Shown: one piece after another, positions 1 to 6,426 of the stretch
How positions within the stretch are numbered: position 1 is the first letter of the stretch
How the letters are laid out: every line of letters begins with the position of its first letter
Source of the DNA: Candidatus Brocadiales bacterium
GTDB taxonomy: Bacteria; Planctomycetota; Brocadiia; Brocadiales; Bathyanammoxibiaceae
Direction of reading: 5' to 3'
NCBI GenBank assembly: GCA_030586765.1
Contig: JAUQZZ010000035.1
Span: 1-14,749, forward strand
Length of the DNA: 14,749 nt
The notes under the pieces: model-generated
Seen by the model: the letters and a program-made list of their open reading frames with translations, nothing else
Told to the model about the DNA's origin: nothing
The model's database searches: none
Position numbers and translations under genes: made by a program

Positions 1-543
1 TTCCATTATAGGGGTCATGGTCATGAGGCCCAAAACCTGGAGGCCTTTCATGGGGCTCAATTTCTCCAGGAAGGGGAGGAGGTCCTCTTCCTTGAGGCCG
101 TATTTCTGGGGTTCTTTGCTGACGTTGGCCTCCACAAGGACTGCTGTCCTCTTCCCAAGGCTCAGGGATACGCGGTCAATCTCCTGGGCCAGGGGGAGGC
201 TGTCCAGGGAGTGGATGAGTTCGAAGAGTTGCAGGGCCTTTTTTACCTTATTCCGCTGGAGGTGGCCAAACATGTGCCAGTGCAGGGGGAGGTCTTTCAG
301 GGCCTCATGTTTTCGTTGGGCATCCTGGACCTTATTTTCTCCAATCTCAGATATACCCAACTGGCGTAGTATTCTTATGACAGGGGGTTCGACTGTCTTG
401 GTGGCCACTACCAGTTTTATTGAACTGGGCTGGTGGCCGGAGCGGGCGCAGGCAGAGGCGATACGCTTCCTCAGTTCTTCGAGGTTTTTCTTGAGTATCT
501 CCTTCGTTCTTTCTTCAGCCTCAAGTTTTAGCAGGGTGTCCAT
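1..543 (-). CDS. yggS: YggS/PROSC-family PLP-binding protein (3' end beyond window)
   Basis: This is a homologue of the pyridoxal-phosphate homeostasis proteins (bacterial YggS, human PLPBP), cytosolic single-domain TIM-barrel proteins that bind PLP and buffer its pool without a known catalytic reaction. The 181 visible codons start at ATG 543 and run off the left edge in frame. Family motifs in order are VVATKT around residues 45-50, with K49 as the expected PLP lysine, then IGENKVQDA, HWHMFGHLQRNKVK, a SLDS segment, EANVSKEPQKYGL and GLMTM near the edge. About 40-50 C-terminal residues, including the phosphate-binding end of the barrel, are probably missing; the family is usually about 225-235 residues. 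The start is preceded by a GGTAAAG sequence that can act as a weak ribosome site. It lies 139 bases downstream of the acylphosphatase gene, with two hairpins between, so it may be the last gene of that operon or have its own transcript. Confidence 0.93.
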   Translation of the reverse strand, partial: MDTLLKLEAEERTKEILKKNLEELRKRIASACARSGHQPSSIKLVVATKTVEPPVIRILRQLGISEIGENKVQDAQRKHEALKDLPLHWHMFGHLQRNKVKKALQLFELIHSLDSLPLAQEIDRVSLSLGKRTAVLVEANVSKEPQKYGLKEEDLLPFLEKLSPMKGLQVLGLMTMTPIME

Positions 544-558
544 CTTTACCAATCATAA

Positions 559-579
559 CGTGCTAGACAAGCTAGCACG
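559..579. repeat. Hairpin repeat, 8-bp arms
   Basis: The inverted repeat CGTGCTAG / CTAGCACG encloses a 5-base loop. Read on the minus strand it is headed by TGTAGCGTGC, the same lead-in as the next hairpin at 633-657. It sits just upstream of the YggS-type start and has no T-run, so it is a dispersed palindromic repeat rather than a typical terminator. Confidence 0.8.
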
Positions 580-632
580 CTACATCCTCTGTTTTCGGAA
601 GGGGGTTCATTTTGCACTCAAATTTAATAATC

Positions 633-657
633 AGCGTGCGAGGTGAACTCGCACGCT
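633..657. repeat. Hairpin repeat, 10-bp arms
   Basis: The perfect inverted repeat AGCGTGCGAG / CTCGCACGCT encloses a 5-base loop. Together with the minus-strand lead TGTAGCGTGC it is a diverged sister of the hairpin at 559-579. It lies 25 bases past the acylphosphatase stop and could protect or end that transcript, although no U-tract follows. Confidence 0.85.
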
Positions 658-682
658 ACATGGTTACAAAGGGATTTTATGT

Positions 683-973
683 CTACCAGTATTTTATAGA
701 GAAGTTTTTAAACTCCCCTTTTGGTTCCTCCCAGGTGGTGTCTACCTTTCTTACTACAGCCCCAGGGGGTCCTTTATGGCACCACTTGACCGCCTCTTCT
801 ATGTCTTCTTTATTCCCCTCGAAGATGGCCTCTACCCGTCCGTCTCGGCAGTTTCTTACCCAGCCTACCAGCCCAAGGGACGCGGCTACCTCATGGGTGT
901 TAGCCCTGAAAAAGACGCCCTGGACCATGCCCTCAACAAAGACATGGGCCCTGGCAGTCTGTTTCTCAGGCAT
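683..973 (-). CDS. acyP: Acylphosphatase
   Basis: This small cytosolic enzyme hydrolyses acyl phosphates such as carbamoyl phosphate and acetyl phosphate. At 96 residues it has the normal family length. Both catalytic motifs are intact: VEGMVQGVFFRAN (residues 13-25), carrying the phosphate-binding R23, and GWVRNCRDGRVEA (37-49), carrying N41. The ATG overlaps the resC stop by one base (TAATG), so translation is probably coupled to resC. The ribosome site is weak (GGTAAC). Placement as last gene of a cytochrome c assembly operon is not functionally obvious; I take it as operon hitch-hiking rather than a role in heme handling. Confidence 0.95.
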   Translation of the reverse strand: MPEKQTARAHVFVEGMVQGVFFRANTHEVAASLGLVGWVRNCRDGRVEAIFEGNKEDIEEAVKWCHKGPPGAVVRKVDTTWEEPKGEFKNFSIKYW

Positions 974-1797
974 TACTTGTTACCGTAGATATGCTCACTG
1001 TCTGAGGCAGAAGGAAGATACGCCAGTCCCAGGTAGGTGAAGATTACTGCGGCAAAGGCCGCCACCAGGCATACGGACTGGACAACGGGTATCTTGGCCT
1101 TATCAATATTCATCCTGGGCAGGACAAGGGGTGTGTGCAGGTAAAGGAGGTATATGAGCCAGGTAATTAAAGACCAGGTCTCCTTGGGGTCCCAGGACCA
1201 GTAGGTGCCCCAGGCCTTATTGGCCCAGACAGCCCCTGTGATGAGGCCAAGGGTCAGGAAGGGGAAGCCGAAGGCGACAATCTTGTAGGAGAGCTTCTGG
1301 AAATCCATGGGTCCTCCCGCAAGACTGGTCCTGGAACGCAGGTGCCATACTAGATAGAGGATGCTGGTGAGGAAGGATATTCCCAGGGCTGCGTAGCCTA
1401 TAAAATAGGTGACCACGTGCACGGTGAGCCAGTTGCTCTGGAGGGCCGGCATCAGGGGCCTTATAGTCTCGTCTGTAGTAGAGGCATAGAGGAGGAGGAA
1501 CATAATCATTACCGTGGATAGTGCCCCTACTATACGCAGGCTGTAGAGATACTCCAGGATAAGGTACACAAAACCTACGGACCATGCATAAAAGATGAGA
1601 GATTCGTAGAGGTTAGAAAAGGGTGCGTGGCCCGACTCTATCCATCTATTTACTACCAAGACGGTGTTAAGGAGGAAGCCAACGATAAAGATAGCAAGGG
1701 ATGCCTTACGAAGTATTTCTGGCTTCCATACCTCTTTCATGATGTAAGCAATGGAGGCTATTATGAAAGCCAGGAGTGCGATGTTTATAGTAACCAT
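973..1797 (-). CDS. resC: Cytochrome c biogenesis protein ResC/CcsA (heme handling)
   Basis: This integral membrane subunit of System II cytochrome c synthase moves heme across the membrane and presents it to apocytochromes with ResB. The 274-residue protein has about eight hydrophobic segments. The tryptophan-rich heme-binding loop is WGTYWSWDPKETW (residues 196-208). Candidate heme-ligand histidines are H57 in SGHAPFSNLYE, H127 at the start of a membrane helix, H221 after the WWD helix, and H269 in the C-terminal tail, where most relatives have an LHSY-type ending and this one has SEHIYG. An AAGGAG site lies 6 bases before the ATG, and the ATG follows the resB stop by one base, indicating stoichiometric co-expression. 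ResC is sometimes called CcsA or CcsB; the family is certain, the symbol is a matter of convention. Confidence 0.95.
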   Translation of the reverse strand: MVTINIALLAFIIASIAYIMKEVWKPEILRKASLAIFIVGFLLNTVLVVNRWIESGHAPFSNLYESLIFYAWSVGFVYLILEYLYSLRIVGALSTVMIMFLLLYASTTDETIRPLMPALQSNWLTVHVVTYFIGYAALGISFLTSILYLVWHLRSRTSLAGGPMDFQKLSYKIVAFGFPFLTLGLITGAVWANKAWGTYWSWDPKETWSLITWLIYLLYLHTPLVLPRMNIDKAKIPVVQSVCLVAAFAAVIFTYLGLAYLPSASDSEHIYGNK

Positions 1798-1798
1798 A

Positions 1799-3583
1799 CT
1801 ATTCTCCTTCCTGTGCCTGGGGCCTGCGTCTCAACAGCGGCTTTATGTAGAATATGAAGATTATACCAAAACATAGGGTAAAGAAACCTGAGTATACCAG
1901 AGGCAGTCCAGGGTCCCTGGCCACCTGCAGTCCTGAGAGCCTTGGGTTCTCAGGGTCGTAGCTGGCCTGATAAAAGGTGTAGCCTCCGTATTTTAGAGGG
2001 TCGTTAACCTCAATGGTCTTTTTGGCCACGGTCTTCCCCCCTTCTTCTATCCTGAGGGTGCTCTTCCAGTCCTTTATATTCTCACCAAACTGTTTGTAGA
2101 GGAGAAAGAAATTTCCGTCAGGGTAAGGAGTGGCGTTGGGGGTATCACTAAAGACCCAATCGCTGAGCTTACCCTTAGGGCCGTCTACCTCCACAAGGAG
2201 TGCAGGCTTTTTCAGTTCGTCAGACTTCTTTACCACGGACTGCTTTACCCCAAAGGAGGGGAAGAACTTGGATATCTTTATCTGTTGACCTGTGGCACCA
2301 ATATCGTACTTCTTTTCCAATTCCCAGTTTATCTTTTCCACTACCTGGTCGTCCTTGATGTAGGTGAGGAGCCTACTTTCGTTAGGGCCTTGCAGAATCT
2401 TTATCTGTTGGCTCACAAAAGTGAGGTCCTGTGGTATCTGACAGAGGAGCTTGATATCTTTATGTTTTGTGGGATGCATCTCGTCCCAATCCGGGAAGTT
2501 GGCAAAGACCCAACGGGCCTCTTTCCCCTGGGGGCCTTGGAGCTCTACCTGGACGGCAGGATTTTCCGGCTGCTGTTCCCTGATAGGCGTTCCCCTTTGG
2601 GTGAAGTTCAAGGTGAAGTCCAGGATCTTGAATTGATAGTCCTCCAGGCTAAAGTCCTTGCCTACCTCTATAGGAAATTCTCTGGAGACGTCCTTTCCTT
2701 TGAGCCTAACGACAAGTTTGGGCTGGGCAGGCTTGGTTACCGTGGAGGTGGCCTTCTCAAGGTCGTCCATGGAGGCTACCCATTGGTATTCTAACTTTAG
2801 GTTCCTTTTACTGTCCACGTACCAATTGCGGTCTTTTGCCACCAGCCACCCCTCTACAGAGACCTTCTCGGAGCCGTAGAGCTGTACAAAGATAGCTGGG
2901 TTTTTGATGTCCTCTGAGGTATTGACGGCCTCCTCCAACAGGGCCGCATCTGGGATAAAGTCCTTTACCGTCACAGCATAAGGGCTCTTGGGCACGGGTT
3001 GTACCTTGCCTATTTCTGTGGAAAGGAGCTTTTCCTGATGTTTATCCTTCACATAGCCGACCAGTTCAAACTTTGGGGGATGCTTTTCCGTAATAAAGGC
3101 CTCCAGATAAAGCTGAAAGGGTAAGACCTTGGGTGTACCCTCCCGCAGGTAGAATTGTTCCACCTTTTGACCCTCAGCTATCCATATAACACCCTTATTC
3201 CCAAACCACAGTCCAAGGATACTACCAGCCAGGATGAGGATTATGCTGGTGTGGGTGAGGATAAACCCTAACTGCATCAGGGTTCCCCGCCAGCGCTCTA
3301 TGGTACAGCAGACGAGATTAGTGCACAGGAGGAGCAGTAGGAGGGTGAACCAGTAGGATTGGAATACATGGGTGAGCTGGGTGAGCTGTAGGAAATAGGC
3401 CAGGCCCTCTCCATAACGGGCGCTGTACTCCTGTGAGGTCTTATCCTGGACGATAAAGGTGCCCAGACCGCAGGCTAAGGCTATAAGAAAGATGAGCGCT
3501 ACAGCCAGTTTTACAGATGTAAAGAGATTCCACAGGGGGCTACCATTTTCCCGTGCCCCAGTTTTTCCTATAACCTTAGCCAT
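1799..3583 (-). CDS. resB: Cytochrome c biogenesis protein ResB (Ccs1), enlarged periplasmic region
   Basis: This is the partner of ResC in System II, which holds reduced apocytochrome and, with ResC, forms the synthase that attaches heme to CXXCH motifs. There are three N-terminal membrane segments (about residues 25-45, 77-93 and 104-126; H111 in LTHTSII is the likely heme-ligand histidine), a large periplasmic region (about 130-560) and a final helix (about 562-581). Diagnostic ResB sequences near the end are VNDPLKYGGYTFYQASYD (526-543) and DPGLPLVYSGFF. At 594 residues it is longer than many ResB proteins (roughly 450-550), and the periplasmic part contains three segments with the same pattern (206-251, 320-365, 437-483; see findings). 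It starts 38 bases after the OmpA-like gene. The nearest AAGGAG lies about 16 bases before the ATG, a long spacing. No thiol-reducing partner (CcdA/ResA) is in the window. Confidence 0.95.
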   Translation of the reverse strand: MAKVIGKTGARENGSPLWNLFTSVKLAVALIFLIALACGLGTFIVQDKTSQEYSARYGEGLAYFLQLTQLTHVFQSYWFTLLLLLLCTNLVCCTIERWRGTLMQLGFILTHTSIILILAGSILGLWFGNKGVIWIAEGQKVEQFYLREGTPKVLPFQLYLEAFITEKHPPKFELVGYVKDKHQEKLLSTEIGKVQPVPKSPYAVTVKDFIPDAALLEEAVNTSEDIKNPAIFVQLYGSEKVSVEGWLVAKDRNWYVDSKRNLKLEYQWVASMDDLEKATSTVTKPAQPKLVVRLKGKDVSREFPIEVGKDFSLEDYQFKILDFTLNFTQRGTPIREQQPENPAVQVELQGPQGKEARWVFANFPDWDEMHPTKHKDIKLLCQIPQDLTFVSQQIKILQGPNESRLLTYIKDDQVVEKINWELEKKYDIGATGQQIKISKFFPSFGVKQSVVKKSDELKKPALLVEVDGPKGKLSDWVFSDTPNATPYPDGNFFLLYKQFGENIKDWKSTLRIEEGGKTVAKKTIEVNDPLKYGGYTFYQASYDPENPRLSGLQVARDPGLPLVYSGFFTLCFGIIFIFYIKPLLRRRPQAQEGE

Positions 3584-3621
3584 AAAAACGCTTGCTTAAC
3601 TCCTTAAGGGAGAACGGGCCT

Positions 3622-4302
3622 TTAAGACCCGGTCTCTCCCCCACCTCCCTTCGGTGTACTAGTCATAAGTAAAAATTCTACCCTTCTGTTCTTCCGCTTT
3701 CCCTCATCTGAGGTGTTATCGGACACGGGACGATTTGGACCGTAGCCGGTTATGTAAACCCTCCCCTCGTCGATACCTTCCTGGGAGGTGAGGAACTTAA
3801 AGACGCTCAAGGCCCTACCAGCGGCAAGATGATGGTTTGAATCCCACATATATTTGGTCTTGACTATGGGGTCTGCATCGGTATGGCCGTCAATCCTCAA
3901 TTGCTCCTTGGGATTTGCCTTTAGGTGGTCAGCAATCTTTTTTAAGGCCGTCTCACCGGTGGACTTGATATTGGCCATGCCTGAGTCAAAGAGTACTATC
4001 TCTGGGAGCTGGATTACAGGTCCCTCTGGGGTTTCCCTCACTGTAGCTCCACCCCCAATGGCCTTGGCAAGCTTATCCAGTTCGTCCATAAGCCGCCTTT
4101 TCTCTTCTGACTCCCTGGCTACCCGCTCCTGATAAGAGGCCAGCTCTTTCTTCTGGCGTTCTATCTCGTCGGCCTGGTCCCTGATAGTGATGGCCTGTCT
4201 TCTGTTAAGGCTCCTCAGTTCTTCTGTTTCTGCACATCCCAAGGCCATCCCCACAAACACTGCGATAAGGCAAAACTTCACATAAGTTGAAATCCTACCC
4301 AT
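3622..4302 (-). CDS. OmpA/Pal-family peptidoglycan-binding lipoprotein
   Basis: This predicted lipoprotein has a signal peptide ending in a lipobox, MALGC, with lipidated C23 followed by Ala. A charged coiled-coil stretch follows (about 27-82), then an OmpA C-terminal domain (about 98-212). The domain shows LPEIVLFDSG, the peptidoglycan-contact motif IDGHTDADPI (137-146), the LAAGRALSVFKFL helix and the NRRVEFLL ending (205-212), whose Arg residues normally help hold the diaminopimelate carboxylate. The C-terminal tail is Gly-rich. It probably tethers the outer membrane to the cell wall. The layout (lipoprotein, coiled coil, OmpA) resembles Pal-like and MotB-like periplasmic proteins, but no tol genes are nearby, so I do not name it pal. 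A GGGGAG site lies six bases before the ATG. It is first in the OmpA-resB-resC-acylphosphatase run. Confidence 0.9.
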   Translation of the reverse strand: MGRISTYVKFCLIAVFVGMALGCAETEELRSLNRRQAITIRDQADEIERQKKELASYQERVARESEEKRRLMDELDKLAKAIGGGATVRETPEGPVIQLPEIVLFDSGMANIKSTGETALKKIADHLKANPKEQLRIDGHTDADPIVKTKYMWDSNHHLAAGRALSVFKFLTSQEGIDEGRVYITGYGPNRPVSDNTSDEGKRKNRRVEFLLMTSTPKGGGGETGS

Positions 4303-4413
4303 TTTTTCTCCCCTATATCTTTAAGTATTTTTAAGGCCACCCACCTATCACATTTCTTATAAATAACAAAAAGGAAGAGAAAGCTCCCATCTTTTCGGCT
4401 GGTGTAGCAAGTT

Positions 4414-4614
4414 TCAGGGGTCAGTCCTTTTGCGAGAGGGCAATACGATAAAACCTCTTTTACTTACAGCACAAAGATTTAAGCTGCCTTCAATAGCTTC
4501 TATCACTCCCAAGGACATTAACAAATCTAATATATCACGGAAGAAAATCTTTTCAAGATTTTTTTGCCCCTTTTCTGCTCCTTTGGGGGTCGGAATATAC
4601 CACCTTTGGGTCAA
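4414..4614 (-). CDS. Unidentified small ORF overlapping the hisI 3' end (possible gene remnant)
   Basis: A 66-codon frame begins inside the last 62 bases of hisI and runs past its stop. Residues 1-24 come from the hisI overlap and are probably meaningless. The rest (about residues 25-60) reads FFRDILDLLMSLGVIEAI followed by a turn and LNLCAVSKRGFIVLP, the helix-turn-strand-wing rhythm of the end of a winged-helix domain. The codons look coding-like. No good ribosome site precedes the ATG. It could be a remnant of a gene whose 5' end was lost when hisI was placed here, or chance. I do not recognise a family. Confidence 0.25.
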   Translation of the reverse strand: MTQRWYIPTPKGAEKGQKNLEKIFFRDILDLLMSLGVIEAIEGSLNLCAVSKRGFIVLPSRKRTDP

Positions 4615-4972
4615 AGACCCTGGACTCTCTGACCTCTAGGGCCTGGGTCTTGGGATTATAACCCCTGTAGTAGCAGGAGCGATACCCTGCGTGACAGGCA
4701 GCCACCTTTTGGTCTACCTTAAAAAGCACAGAGTTGCCTTCGCAGTCTATAAACACCTCTCTTACCCTCTGCGTGTGGCCTGAGGTCTCGCCCTTCAGCA
4801 TCAGGCGGTTTTGGGAACGCCTGAAGACATGGACCTTTCCTGTCTCCAGGGTCTTCTCTAACGCCTCTTTATTCATATAGCAAAGGGTTAGGACCCTGCC
4901 ATCCTCGCTATCCACAATGATAGCAGGGATAAGACCTTTTTCGTCGAAGTGCAGATTTTCTACTAGCGGCAT
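4553..4972 (-). CDS. hisI: Phosphoribosyl-AMP cyclohydrolase
   Basis: This enzyme opens the adenine ring of phosphoribosyl-AMP in the third step of histidine biosynthesis. At 139 residues it is the single-domain form without a fused HisE pyrophosphohydrolase. Visible motifs are CYMNKEALEKTLETG, KGETSGHTQRV (60-70), the metal region DCEGNSVLFKV (76-86) and CHAGYRSCYYR (93-103). The zinc cysteines are expected at C77, C93 and C100. In many homologues the first metal motif is D-C-D-x-D; here the second and third acids are Glu and Asn. Everything after about residue 126 lies beyond the usual family end and is basic (RSRKGAKKS). The start has an AAAGGA site seven bases upstream. It follows the VIT1-like gene by 55 bases on the same strand. 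No other histidine genes are in the window. Confidence 0.95.
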   Translation of the reverse strand: MPLVENLHFDEKGLIPAIIVDSEDGRVLTLCYMNKEALEKTLETGKVHVFRRSQNRLMLKGETSGHTQRVREVFIDCEGNSVLFKVDQKVAACHAGYRSCYYRGYNPKTQALEVRESRVFDPKVVYSDPQRSRKGAKKS

Positions 4973-5027
4973 CTTTCTATCCTTTAAGGGTTAGTAAGTC
5001 CAACAATTTTGTGCAGTTACCTTATTA

Positions 5028-5789
5028 TTATGGGTTCACAGAAATCTTGAAGATTACAGAGATCAGCTTACCAATAGAGTAGGTCACCACTACGGCCATA
5101 AGCCCAAAGGCCATCACCTCAAGGCCACTCCAGGCCCACCAGATTCGCGCCCAATAGCTTTTCAAGCTGCCTACGCAGAAAAGGAAGATCATTGAAAATA
5201 CCACTGAGGCGATAAAGGCGTTAAAGCCTTCAAACAAAAAATAGGGTGTGATGGGGCAAATTGCCCCGAGGATATAGGACAGCCCAGTGACGGCGCCTGA
5301 TTTTAGAGGTGGTGTATAACCCTCTCGGTTAAGGCCGAGTTCCTGTTCCATCATGGTCTCAAGCCACACCTTCTTGTCGGAGGTTATGCGATGGACTACC
5401 ATCTTTAATTCTTCCCCTTGGAACCCTTTCCTTCTGTAAATCGCTTCTATCTCCGCCCTTTCAGATTCAGGGTCAGTAGCCATCTCCTCTTTCTCCACAT
5501 CTTCTTCCCTATCGTAGAACTCTTTAAAGGATTTTTGTGAGACGTAGGCCCCTATGCCCATAGAGATACTTCCGGCGATAATCTGGGCGATTCCAGTAAT
5601 GATAATTATTCTACTTTCAGCTACCGCCCCGTAGACGCCCGTTACAAAACCCAGGGTCTCGATGAGGCCGTCGTTTATCCCCAGGATGGATTCACGGATA
5701 AATTTACCCTGTGGGCTGTGCCATTTTTGGCGTCCTTTAGGCCAAAAAAGGCCTTTTTTATCAGAGCCGAGGTCTTCTACTAAAGACAT
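5028..5789 (-). CDS. VIT1/CCC1-family iron/manganese transporter
   Basis: This 253-residue membrane protein belongs to the vacuolar iron transporter family, which exports Fe2+/Mn2+ from the cytosol, generally by proton antiport. Helix 1 carries the signature GINDGLIETLGFVTGV (37-52), with conserved D40. Helix 2 carries GSISMGIGAYVSQKS (73-87), with conserved M77; the D-M spacing of 37 matches that of the plant VIT1 pore residues as I recall them. An acidic cytosolic segment follows (about 92-155), with REEDVEKEEM and several Glu spaced for metal binding. Three more helices complete the usual five. An N-terminal extension of about 30 residues precedes helix 1. It starts four bases after thiE and is probably co-translated. 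A role in metal detoxification is inferred from the family; no metal-responsive site was seen. Confidence 0.92.
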   Translation of the reverse strand: MSLVEDLGSDKKGLFWPKGRQKWHSPQGKFIRESILGINDGLIETLGFVTGVYGAVAESRIIIITGIAQIIAGSISMGIGAYVSQKSFKEFYDREEDVEKEEMATDPESERAEIEAIYRRKGFQGEELKMVVHRITSDKKVWLETMMEQELGLNREGYTPPLKSGAVTGLSYILGAICPITPYFLFEGFNAFIASVVFSMIFLFCVGSLKSYWARIWWAWSGLEVMAFGLMAVVVTYSIGKLISVIFKISVNP

Positions 5790-5793
5790 CCCT

Positions 5794-6426
5794 TTATCTC
5801 ATAGATTTGTGTGAGTTCAGTTTATCTCTCAGTAGCCTTGCCTGCTTTTCTGGTTCTGCGCTGGCCATGATTCCTGAAAGCACAGCAATCCCGTCGGCCT
5901 TGCTCGCAAGGACCTCCTGGACATTCTCTTCCTTTATGCCTCCCAGGGCGATTACAGGTATCCTTACATGTTCCTTTATCATGAGGATGGCCCTGGGGCT
6001 TATGGGCTTAGACTTGCCTGGACTCTGGAAAATTGGGCTAAGGGTTATATAATCTGCCCCCCCTTCCTCAGCGGCCACGGCCTCCTGCATATTGTGGGCA
6101 GAGAAGCCTATAAGCCTTGAAGGGCCTATAAGTCTGCGGATGTCTCTTAGAGGCATGGAATCTTTTCCCAGGTGGACCCCATCGGCATCCACTGCCAGGG
6201 CTACGTCGGCCCTGTCATTAATAATAAGATTTGCCTGATAGTCGGAGGTCATCCTCCTGAGTTCAGAGGCCAGGAAAAAGAGACCCCTACTATCTAAGTC
6301 CTTCTCCCTCAATTGTACAGTGCTTACCCCACCCTCCAGGGCCAGGCGGATGGTCTCCAGGAGGGGAAGTTCTGCAAGCCTCCTATCTGTTATGAGCACA
6401 AAGCGTAGTTTATCTAACTTTTCCAC
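5794..6426 (-). CDS. thiE: Thiamine-phosphate synthase
   Basis: This enzyme joins HMP-pyrophosphate and the thiazole phosphate to give thiamine phosphate. The 210-residue TIM barrel shows VQLREKD (37-43), LIINDRADVALAVDADGVHLGKD (67-89; the Asp of INDR is the Mg2+/pyrophosphate ligand), IGFSAH (106-111), YITLSPIFQSPGKSK and the phosphate-binding IPVIALGGI (156-164) and GIAVLSGIM (179-187). The usual TPTK loop reads SPGKSK here, so a TenI-like role cannot be fully excluded, but the HLG and INDR motifs favour ThiE. The start codon is GTG, overlapping the purB stop by one base (TAGTG). No Shine-Dalgarno sequence precedes it, so it relies on ribosomes finishing purB. No TPP riboswitch is seen; as an internal operon gene it probably follows purB expression. 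Confidence 0.92.
   Translation of the reverse strand: MEKLDKLRFVLITDRRLAELPLLETIRLALEGGVSTVQLREKDLDSRGLFFLASELRRMTSDYQANLIINDRADVALAVDADGVHLGKDSMPLRDIRRLIGPSRLIGFSAHNMQEAVAAEEGGADYITLSPIFQSPGKSKPISPRAILMIKEHVRIPVIALGGIKEENVQEVLASKADGIAVLSGIMASAEPEKQARLLRDKLNSHKSMR

Noticed and set aside
17..646. 209-codon plus-strand ORF at the left edge
   Set aside because: It is antisense to the YggS-type gene, whose minus-strand frame shows all family motifs; the plus-strand product has no recognisable pattern.
4553..4972. HisIE bifunctional protein
   Set aside because: Only the cyclohydrolase domain is present; the C-terminal tail of about 13 basic residues is too short for a HisE domain.
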